From positions 1 to 12,472 of the forward strand of contig CAYTZM010000020.1 of assembly GCA_964442655.1 (NCBI GenBank): 12,472 nt of DNA. The letters run 5' to 3'. This stretch comes from GCA-002727615 sp964442655 (lineage in GTDB: Bacteria > Pseudomonadota > Alphaproteobacteria > TMED109). The translations under genes and the position numbers were made by a program. Positions 6,803 to 12,472 of the stretch are shown here, piece after piece (position 1 is the stretch's first letter; each line of letters starts with the position of its first letter). A model generated the notes under the pieces. It made no database searches and was not told where the DNA came from. It saw nothing but the letters and a program-made list of their open reading frames with translations.

Positions 6803-7357
6803 ATGTCAATAATGCCAGATAAATGGATAAAAAAAATGGCCATAGAGGAATCTATGATTAATCCTTTTGTTAATGAGCAAAATCGAGATGGTGTAATAAG
6901 TTATGGTTTATCTTCTTATGGCTATGACGCAAGAGTTTCGAGTCAATTTAAGGTTTTTACTAATGTTAATAATGCAATAGTAGATCCTAAAAATTTTTCT
7001 GAGGATTCTTTTATAGAAAGAGAAGATGAAAGCTGTATAATACCACCAAATAGTTTTGTTCTTGCAAGAACAGTAGAATATTTCAAAATACCAAGAGATG
7101 TTTTGGTTATATGTTTGGGAAAGTCCACATATGCTAGATGCGGAATAATTGTTAATGTGACTCCATTGGAACCAGAATGGGAAGGTCACGTTACTTTGGA
7201 GTTTTCAAATACAACTCCTTTGCCTGCAAAAATTTATGCTAATGAAGGAGCTTGTCAGTTTTTATTTTTAAAAGGTGATGATGCTTGTGAAATTTCATAT
7301 TTAGAGAGATCAGGTAAATATATGCGTCAGCAAGGTGTTACTTTGCCAAAATTGTAA
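6803..7357 (+). CDS. dcd: dCTP deaminase
   Basis: A 184-residue cytoplasmic enzyme, full length, that deaminates dCTP to dUTP, feeding dUMP to thymidylate synthase. It is a homotrimer in characterised members. The N-terminus MPDKWIKKMAIEESMINPF is the family start. Active-site segments are intact: GKSTYARCGIIVNVTPLEP (106-124), with S108 and R112 matching the triphosphate/active-site Ser and Arg of E. coli Dcd, and TLEFSNTTPLPAKIYANEG (131-149), where E133 corresponds to the catalytic Glu 138. The C-terminal QQGVTLPKL is the closing segment over the active site. The ATG at 6803 follows TAAGG (6791-6795) with 7-base spacing. It is the first gene of a compact plus-strand run, 13 bases before murA. 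Confidence 0.95.
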   Translation: MSIMPDKWIKKMAIEESMINPFVNEQNRDGVISYGLSSYGYDARVSSQFKVFTNVNNAIVDPKNFSEDSFIEREDESCIIPPNSFVLARTVEYFKIPRDVLVICLGKSTYARCGIIVNVTPLEPEWEGHVTLEFSNTTPLPAKIYANEGACQFLFLKGDDACEISYLERSGKYMRQQGVTLPKL

Positions 7358-7370
7358 TCGTTGATTAGTA

Positions 7371-8621
7371 ATGGATAAAATTTCTATTCATGGGGGAATA
7401 GTTTTAGAGGGAAGTGTAAAAATTAGTGGTTCGAAAAATGCTAGTTTGCCCTTAATGGTATTATCATTGTTAACTGAGGAAGCTTGTGTATTAGATAATG
7501 TTCCTAATTTAAATGATGTACTTACAATGAAAGATTTATTATTTTCATTAGGTGTGAAAAATAAAACTATTGATTCTTCTCTTACTTTAAATGCACAGAA
7601 TTTAGTTTCACTTAAAGCTGATTATGAATTAGTAAGAAAAATGAGAGCATCATTATTAGTTTTGGGACCTCTTCTAGCAAGGTGTGGGGAGGCAGAAGTT
7701 TCTTTACCTGGTGGTTGTGCTATAGGTTCTAGGCCAATTGATTTGCATTTATTTGCTTTAAAAAAAATGGGAGCGGAATTTGAAATACATGAGGGCTATA
7801 TTAAAGGAAGGGTTCCTAAAGGTAGATTAATAGGAACAGAAATTGAATTTCCAAAACAAAGTGTGGGAGCTACTGAAAATATAATTATGGCTGCTACATT
7901 AGCTAAAGGCACTACCTTGCTTAAAAACGTAGCTATAGAACCAGAAATAGATGATTTAATTATAGCTTTAAAGAAAATGGGAGGAGACATCATAAGGAAT
8001 GGTAAAAATATTATTGTTAATGGTGTTAATTATTTAAATGGGTTTAAACATAAGGTAATGGCAGATAGAATAGAGGCTGGCACTTATGCTATGGCCTCAG
8101 TTATTACTAGAGGTAAAATTAAATTAATTGATGCTAATGAAAAACATTTATTGTGTGTTTTAAATTTTTTAAAAAATATTGGGTCAACCATACATATTGA
8201 AGATCAAAATATAATTGTAGAGGGACCAAAAATAATTAAAAGTGTTAATATTAAAACCGAGGTTTTTCCTGGTTTTCCAACAGATTTGCAAGCACAAGCA
8301 ATGGCTTTAATGACAGTATCTAGTGGAGAATCTATTATAGAAGAAAATATATTTGAAAATAGATTTATGCATATTGCAGAATTATTAAGGTTTGGAGCTA
8401 ATATTAAGGTTGATGGACATAAAGCATTGATAAAAGGAGGAGTAGTATTGAAAGGAGCGCAAGTTATGGCTACTGATCTGAGAGCTTCTTCATGTCTTAT
8501 ATTGGCAGGACTAAGAGCAGAAGGAGAAACACTTTTAAGTAGAATTTATCATCTAGATAGAGGTTATGAAAGTGTTGAGGAAAAACTTTCTTTATGTGGG
8601 GCAAATATAAAAAGGTTGTGA
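7371..8621 (+). CDS. murA: UDP-N-acetylglucosamine 1-carboxyvinyltransferase (MurA)
   Basis: A 416-residue cytoplasmic enzyme, standard length, that transfers enolpyruvate from PEP to UDP-GlcNAc, the first committed step of peptidoglycan synthesis. Key residues are in place: K22-N23 in SGSKNAS, R91 in VRKMRAS, the catalytic loop PGGCAIGSRPIDLH with C116 (E. coli C115), D305 in FPTDLQAQ (general base), R371 in ATDLRASS and R397 in YHLDRGYE. The loop cysteine, the residue fosfomycin alkylates, is present, so the target is not of the naturally resistant Cys-to-Asp type. The ATG at 7371 lies 13 bases after dcd without a clear ribosome site, so coupling to dcd translation is likely. It ends with TGA, 6 bases before the DUF2948 gene. 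That MurA is followed by DUF2948 and his genes is a known alphaproteobacterial order. Confidence 0.97.
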   Translation: MDKISIHGGIVLEGSVKISGSKNASLPLMVLSLLTEEACVLDNVPNLNDVLTMKDLLFSLGVKNKTIDSSLTLNAQNLVSLKADYELVRKMRASLLVLGPLLARCGEAEVSLPGGCAIGSRPIDLHLFALKKMGAEFEIHEGYIKGRVPKGRLIGTEIEFPKQSVGATENIIMAATLAKGTTLLKNVAIEPEIDDLIIALKKMGGDIIRNGKNIIVNGVNYLNGFKHKVMADRIEAGTYAMASVITRGKIKLIDANEKHLLCVLNFLKNIGSTIHIEDQNIIVEGPKIIKSVNIKTEVFPGFPTDLQAQAMALMTVSSGESIIEENIFENRFMHIAELLRFGANIKVDGHKALIKGGVVLKGAQVMATDLRASSCLILAGLRAEGETLLSRIYHLDRGYESVEEKLSLCGANIKRL

Positions 8622-8627
8622 TAAGTT

Positions 8628-9071
8628 ATGAATTCTAAAATTAATAATAAAAATATTTATTCCCCTTTAAAACTTAGAGCAGAGGATGATAAAGATTTAG
8701 AAATATTATCTAAATGTCTGTTTGAAGCTATATGTCTAGATAATGAAATGATTTATCTTAAAGATAAAAAAATATTTATGATGTCTGTTGAAAGATTTAC
8801 TTGGGAATTAGGAGGTGATAAAGATGAGGATGTTTTACAAGTTTTATGTTTAATTGAAATAATTAATGTTAATTCTATAGTAGCAGAAAACTTTTTTAAT
8901 GAAAAAAGTAAAGGAATCAATAGTTTGATGTCTATAGCATATGATTCAGGTTTTTTAATGTTTACTTTTGAAGATCAAGCATTCATAAAGATAAATGTTA
9001 GTAAATTAGAAATTTATGTTGAGGATTTTGGAACTCCAATTAAACCTGTGGTAGTGCCGTCAAGGAAATAG
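8628..9071 (+). CDS. DUF2948 family protein
   Basis: A 147-residue soluble protein of a family of unknown function found next to murA and hisG/hisD in alphaproteobacteria. The family pattern is visible at the N-terminus: LKLRAEDDKDLEILSKCLFEA (14-34), then a strand pair around EMIYLKDKKIFMMSVERFTWE (40-60). Later hydrophobic strands (VLCLIEIINVNSI, GFLMFTFEDQAFIKINVSKLEIYVEDFG) match the family's beta-rich middle and end. It has no signal peptide, membrane segment or obvious catalytic motif. It sits 6 bases after murA and 6 bases before hisG, so it is almost certainly co-transcribed. Its constant position suggests a housekeeping link, but nothing in the sequence shows its role. Confidence 0.85.
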   Translation: MNSKINNKNIYSPLKLRAEDDKDLEILSKCLFEAICLDNEMIYLKDKKIFMMSVERFTWELGGDKDEDVLQVLCLIEIINVNSIVAENFFNEKSKGINSLMSIAYDSGFLMFTFEDQAFIKINVSKLEIYVEDFGTPIKPVVVPSRK

Positions 9072-9077
9072 ATGTAA

Positions 9078-9731
9078 ATGAAATATTATAGAAAAGATAA
9101 AATTATTATGGCTGTTCCAAAAGGGAGAATTCTTGAGGAATTAATTCCATTGTTAAAGAGGTCTAATATAATTCCAGAAAATTCATTTTTTGATAATGAT
9201 AATAGAAAATTATTATTCTTGACTAATTTGCCTTGGTTGAAAATTATTAAAGTGAGAAGTTTTGATGCCGCGACTTTTGTTGCTTATGGAGGAGCTGATA
9301 TTGGAGTAGTAGGATATGATGTCTTAAAAGAATTTAATTATCCAGAAATTTATGCTCCAATTGATTTAAAAATTGGAAAATGTCATTTATCTTTAGCCCA
9401 ACCAAAAAGGTATAAAGAAATAGAAAATTCGTTACTAAAAATAGCTACTAAATATCCTAAAATTACTAAATCTTTTTTTGCTTCTAAAGGAATAAATGTA
9501 AATTGCATTAAAATGAATGGAGCTATGGAAATTGCACCTAAATTGGAGTTGGCAGATAAGATAGTTGATTTAGTTTCATCTGGAATTACTCTTAAGGTTA
9601 ATGACTTAGTAGAAATAGAAAAAATTATAGATATTACCTCACATCTTGTAGTAAACCGTACTGCTTTTAAAACGCGTTCTAAAAAAATTCGATATTTAAT
9701 GTCTCTTATACAAGGAGCCATTAATGAGTAA
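9078..9731 (+). CDS. hisG: ATP phosphoribosyltransferase, short (HisZ-dependent) form
   Basis: A 217-residue cytoplasmic enzyme joining ATP and PRPP to give phosphoribosyl-ATP, the first step of histidine synthesis. Visible motifs: VPKGRILEEL (13-22), FVAYGGADIGVVGYDVLKE (67-85), MNGAMEIAPKLELADKIVDL (146-165) and the PRPP loop DLVSSGIT (164-171). At this length it lacks the C-terminal ACT-like regulatory domain of the long form (about 300 residues), so it belongs to the short class that needs the HisRS-like partner HisZ for activity and histidine feedback. No hisZ is in the window. The start at 9078 has AAGGA about 11 bases upstream. An internal ATG at 9108 (MAVPKGRIL) gives a more standard short N-terminus and is the alternative. 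Its last 8 bases overlap hisD, which indicates translational coupling. Confidence 0.95.
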   Translation: MKYYRKDKIIMAVPKGRILEELIPLLKRSNIIPENSFFDNDNRKLLFLTNLPWLKIIKVRSFDAATFVAYGGADIGVVGYDVLKEFNYPEIYAPIDLKIGKCHLSLAQPKRYKEIENSLLKIATKYPKITKSFFASKGINVNCIKMNGAMEIAPKLELADKIVDLVSSGITLKVNDLVEIEKIIDITSHLVVNRTAFKTRSKKIRYLMSLIQGAINE

Positions 9732-11031
9732 AATTATTTATAGTGATGAAGATGGATTTAAGAAAAAATTAGAAAATTTTATTTTAAAAGAAAGGTCTAT
9801 AGAAGAAGATATTTATGAAAAAGTTAAACAGATAATTGAAAATGTTAAAAGAGCAGGAGATAAAGCGTTATCTGATTATACTGAGAAGTTTGATCAATTT
9901 AATTTGAAAATTAGTGATATAAAAGTTTCTCAAAAAGAAATTTCAAAGGCTATTAAAGAATGTGATTCTGATTTAATTATTGCCCTTAAAAAAGCTGCAA
10001 AACGTATTAAAGATTTTCATGATTCACAAACCCCTAATAATTTTAAATATAAAGATAAAGAAGGGGTTGTTTTAGGTGTTAAATGGAATCCATTAGATTC
10101 TGTGGGCTTATACGTGCCAGGAGGGAAAGCATCTTATCCTAGTTCAGTATTAATGACAGCTATTCCTGCAGTTGTAGCGGGAGTTTCTGAAATATCAATG
10201 TGTGTGCCAGCACCTAAGGGTTATTTAAGCCCTTCAATTTTAGCTGCATCAGAAATAGCTGGAGTAAAAAATATTTATAAGATTGGAGGAGCGCAAGCTA
10301 TAGCAGCAATGGCATTTGGAACAGAAACTATAAAACCTGTTAATAAAATTTTTGGTCCAGGCAATTCTTGGGTTGCAGAGGCTAAAAGGCAGGTTTTTGG
10401 AAAAACAGGCATAGATATGTTAGCAGGTCCATCTGAAATAATGGTAATAGCAGATGATAAGAATAACCCTATTTGGATAGCATTTGATTTATTATCTCAA
10501 GCTGAACATGATTTTGCAGCACAATCTATATTACTTACCGATAATATTGAATTTGCTAAAAATGTAGAAATTGAAATTAACAAAATGCTTAAGACTCTTC
10601 CTCGAGCTATAATTTCCACTAAAAGTTGGAATAATAATGGGTTAATAATTGTTTTAGATGATTTAAAGAAGTCTGTAGATATAGTTAATTTGTTTTCGCC
10701 AGAACATATAGAATTAGCAGTAGAAAATCCTGAAGAATTATCTGAAGGGATAAAAAATGCTGGAGCTATGTTTTTGGGGAGATATACTCCTGAGGCAATT
10801 GGAGATTATGTTGCAGGCCCTAATCATGTTTTACCTACATCCAGAACTGCAAGGTTTTCATCTGGTTTATCTACTATAGATTATATGAAAAAAACATCTT
10901 TGATAAAATGCGATGAAAAGTCTCTGATGAGTATTGCTCCTACTGCAATAACTATTGCAAATTCGGAAGGGTTGTATGCTCATTCAATGTCTATGAGTTT
11001 AAGGACAAAATTTTTAAAAAATGAAAAATAA
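9724..11031 (+). CDS. hisD: Histidinol dehydrogenase
   Basis: A 435-residue zinc- and NAD-dependent cytoplasmic enzyme, full length, that oxidises L-histidinol to histidine in two steps, ending the pathway. Motifs: YVPGGKASYPSSVLM (130-144), GPGNSWVAEAKRQVFG (211-226), DMLAGPSEIMVIAD (231-244), zinc ligands Q259 and H262 in LSQAEHDFAAQ, catalytic pair E327-H328 in SPEHIEL, D361 in GDYVAGPNHVLPT, and the C-terminal His 420 in GLYAHSMSMSLR. All catalytic and metal residues are intact. It begins inside the end of hisG (8-base overlap) and overlaps the UPF0262 gene by 11 bases, so expression is tied to the operon. The middle histidine genes are not here, as is usual for this alphaproteobacterial arrangement. 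Confidence 0.97.
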   Translation: MSKIIYSDEDGFKKKLENFILKERSIEEDIYEKVKQIIENVKRAGDKALSDYTEKFDQFNLKISDIKVSQKEISKAIKECDSDLIIALKKAAKRIKDFHDSQTPNNFKYKDKEGVVLGVKWNPLDSVGLYVPGGKASYPSSVLMTAIPAVVAGVSEISMCVPAPKGYLSPSILAASEIAGVKNIYKIGGAQAIAAMAFGTETIKPVNKIFGPGNSWVAEAKRQVFGKTGIDMLAGPSEIMVIADDKNNPIWIAFDLLSQAEHDFAAQSILLTDNIEFAKNVEIEINKMLKTLPRAIISTKSWNNNGLIIVLDDLKKSVDIVNLFSPEHIELAVENPEELSEGIKNAGAMFLGRYTPEAIGDYVAGPNHVLPTSRTARFSSGLSTIDYMKKTSLIKCDEKSLMSIAPTAITIANSEGLYAHSMSMSLRTKFLKNEK

Positions 11032-11518
11032 TATTAAAAAGATTAATTTGGATGATCAAAATTCTCAAAACTTAAACCTTGAAAAAGATGGTGATGTTAA
11101 GGTGGCAATTTATGACATATTGGAAGATAATACTTTTTATTTATTAGAGTGCTCTGAAAAAAATTATACTTTAAATATTAAATTTATAGAAAATTTTTTA
11201 CTTTTTGATGTTATGACTAGTGATGGCGTTAAGTTACTTAAACAAATTTCAGTTAATTTAAAAAGTATTATTAAAATATTAAAAGAATATATCATTTTAT
11301 GTGATTCATATTATAATGCAATAAAGTCTGCTCCTGTTCAGAAAGTAGAAGCTTTAGATATGGGGAGAAGAAGTCTGCATGATGATGCTTCGCACGAATT
11401 AGTTGATAAAATGAAAAAAGTTGCTTATATGGACTTTAATACAGCTAGAAGGTTTATTACATTATGTAGTATAATGTATAAAAAATTAAAACTAGGGGAA
11501 ATTTTTTTTAAAGTATAG
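11021..11518 (+). CDS. UPF0262 family protein
   Basis: A 165-residue soluble protein of an uncharacterised alphaproteobacterial family that lies between hisD and infA. The family signature is strong in the C-terminal half: ILCDSYYNAI (92-101), VEALDMGRRSLHDDAS (109-124) and MDFNTARRFITLC (137-149). The N-terminal half is variable and Asn/Lys-rich. It has no signal peptide, membrane segment or known catalytic motif. The ATG at 11021 lies within the end of hisD (11-base overlap), so it is likely coupled to it; infA follows 12 bases later. In several relatives a low-molecular-weight phosphatase gene sits between this gene and infA; it is absent here. The function is unknown. Confidence 0.9.
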   Translation: MKNNIKKINLDDQNSQNLNLEKDGDVKVAIYDILEDNTFYLLECSEKNYTLNIKFIENFLLFDVMTSDGVKLLKQISVNLKSIIKILKEYIILCDSYYNAIKSAPVQKVEALDMGRRSLHDDASHELVDKMKKVAYMDFNTARRFITLCSIMYKKLKLGEIFFKV

Positions 11519-11530
11519 TAAGGAGTATTA

Positions 11531-11749
11531 ATGGCGAAAGAAGATTTACTAGAGTTTGAAGGTGTAGTTGACGAAATATTACCTAATGCAATGTTCAGAG
11601 TTACACTTGAGAATAAGCATGAAATTTTAGCACATACTGCTGGAAGAATGAGGAAACATAGAATTCGTGTACTTGCAGGAGATAAAGTTACAGTAGAGAT
11701 GACTCCTTATGATTTAACTAAAGGTAGAATTATTTTTCGACATAAGTGA
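11531..11749 (+). CDS. infA: Translation initiation factor IF-1
   Basis: A 72-residue protein, the exact standard length, forming one OB fold that binds the 30S A site together with IF-2 and IF-3 at initiation. The sequence is near-consensus: MAKEDLLEFEGVVDEILPNA, FRVTLENKHEILAHTAGRMR, IRVLAGDKVTVEMTPYDL and KGRIIFRHK. It has the best ribosome site of the operon, AAGGAG (11520-11525), 5 bases before the ATG, which fits a need for high output. It ends in TGA, 7 bases before the maf start. Confidence 0.98.
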   Translation: MAKEDLLEFEGVVDEILPNAMFRVTLENKHEILAHTAGRMRKHRIRVLAGDKVTVEMTPYDLTKGRIIFRHK

Positions 11750-11756
11750 TAAATTA

Positions 11757-12332
11757 TTGTTAAATAAAAAAATTAAATTAGTTTTAGCGTCTTCTTCTGA
11801 GAGAAGATTAAGTATGTTAGAAAAAATTGGTTATAAACCTTTATGTGTACATAATCCAAATATTAAAGAAGAAATAATTACAGGTGAAAAACCTTCTAAA
11901 TATGTAGTGAGAATGGCTGAAAAAAAAGCAAAAACAGCTGTTAAAATATATAATGATGCTTATATATTAGGGGCAGACACAGTAATTGTTTCTGAACGTA
12001 ATATTATAGGTAAGCCAAAAAATTATAAAGATGCATATAATATTTTAGTGAGGTTATCAGGGAGAAGACATAGAGTATATGGAGGAATATGTTTGATATC
12101 TCCTAAAAACAATATTTCAATAAGAACTGTTGTGACTCAAGTTAATTTTAGACATATTTCGACTAATGAAATTGAAAGTTATTTAAAGATGGATGAATGG
12201 AAAGATAAGGCAGGAAGTTATGGAATACAGGGGCATGCAGCTAAATTTGTTAAACGTATAAACGGGAATTATGATAATATAGTAGGACTTTCTTTAGCTG
12301 ATTTTTATTCAATGATAAAAGGTTTAAATTAA
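11757..12332 (+). CDS. maf: Maf family nucleotide pyrophosphatase (TTG start)
   Basis: A 191-residue cytoplasmic nucleoside triphosphate pyrophosphatase of the Maf/YhdE/YceF family, which hydrolyses dTTP/UTP or modified nucleotides to monophosphates and has been linked to septum arrest. Motifs: LASSSERRLSMLEKIGY (10-26), the catalytic GADTVIV with D74 (72-78), GKPKNYKDAYNILVRLSGR (85-103), DKAGSYGIQGHAAKFVKRI (150-168) and NYDNIVGLSL (171-180). The frame has no ATG before the conserved N-terminus; TTG at 11757 gives MLNKKIKLVLASSS, a normal family start. No ribosome site is seen, so translation probably depends on ribosomes ending at infA 7 bases upstream. Which of the dTTP/UTP or YceF-like specificities applies cannot be told by eye. 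Confidence 0.92.
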   Translation: MLNKKIKLVLASSSERRLSMLEKIGYKPLCVHNPNIKEEIITGEKPSKYVVRMAEKKAKTAVKIYNDAYILGADTVIVSERNIIGKPKNYKDAYNILVRLSGRRHRVYGGICLISPKNNISIRTVVTQVNFRHISTNEIESYLKMDEWKDKAGSYGIQGHAAKFVKRINGNYDNIVGLSLADFYSMIKGLN

Positions 12333-12396
12333 TTTTAAATAATTCATTATAGTTTTCTTTACATAACAGATAGTATCTATTAAAAACTCATATGGC

Positions 12397-12472
12397 GCCC
12401 AGATAGCTCAGTCGGTAGAGCAAGCGACTGAAAATCGCTGTGTCGATGGTTCGATTCCATCTCTGGGCACCA
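12397..12472 (+). tRNA. tRNA-Phe (GAA anticodon), CCA encoded
   Basis: A complete 76-base cloverleaf. Acceptor stem GCCCAGA (12397-12403) pairs with TCTGGGC, followed by discriminator A and encoded CCA at 12470-12472. The D arm is GCTC...GAGC, the anticodon stem AGCGA/TCGCT with loop CTGAAAA, and the T arm GATGG/CCATC around TTCGATT. The anticodon GAA is at 12430-12432. It lies 64 bases after maf; the gap holds no gene and no convincing terminator. Confidence 0.97.

Noticed and set aside
1..12472. CRISPR array, insertion sequence, prophage or defence system
   Set aside because: No regularly spaced repeats, transposase, integrase or known defence motif is visible. The tRNA at the right edge ends at the last base, so an integrated element beyond it cannot be judged from here.

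Overview
The window reads as a stretch of an AT-rich alphaproteobacterial chromosome. The right half carries the gene neighbourhood dcd / murA / DUF2948 / hisG / hisD / UPF0262 / infA / maf / tRNA-Phe. The murA-DUF2948-his-UPF0262-infA-maf order, together with DUF2948 and UPF0262, is typical of alphaproteobacteria. Codons are strongly A/T-biased. TGA is used as a stop (murA, infA) and TGG as Trp, so the genetic code is standard. A small-genome marine lineage is possible, but I cannot name one from sequence alone.

Left part (1-6548), envelope and accessory genes: the window opens inside the C-terminal beta-barrel of an autotransporter, which ends in a terminator-like hairpin. Next come a TauD/TfdA-type Fe(II)/2-oxoglutarate dioxygenase with a stem covering its ribosome-binding site, a convergent small exported protein of unknown function, an O-antigen ligase/polymerase family membrane protein (both minus strand), a divergent MsbA-type ABC exporter, and a convergent tyrosine/dual-specificity phosphatase-like gene. 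The phosphatase frame has no ATG, GTG or TTG start upstream of its catalytic motif.

Right part (6551-12472), core genes: an 11-bp perfect inverted repeat separates the phosphatase from a 41-residue basic protein too short for most gene callers. A tightly packed plus-strand operon follows, with junctions from an 11-nt overlap to a 13-nt gap. It holds dCTP deaminase (thymidylate precursors), MurA (first committed step of peptidoglycan), a DUF2948 protein, short-form HisG and HisD (first and last steps of histidine synthesis), a UPF0262 protein, translation initiation factor IF-1 and a Maf nucleotide pyrophosphatase. A complete tRNA-Phe with encoded CCA closes the window.

Overall this is conserved housekeeping DNA next to an ordinary surface/envelope region. 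I see no CRISPR array, insertion sequence, prophage or recognisable defence system. No gap exceeds 300 bases. The points most worth a second look are the phosphatase start, the inverted repeat in the divergent promoter region, the hairpin over the dioxygenase ribosome-binding site, and the unassigned exported protein beside the O-antigen ligase-like gene.
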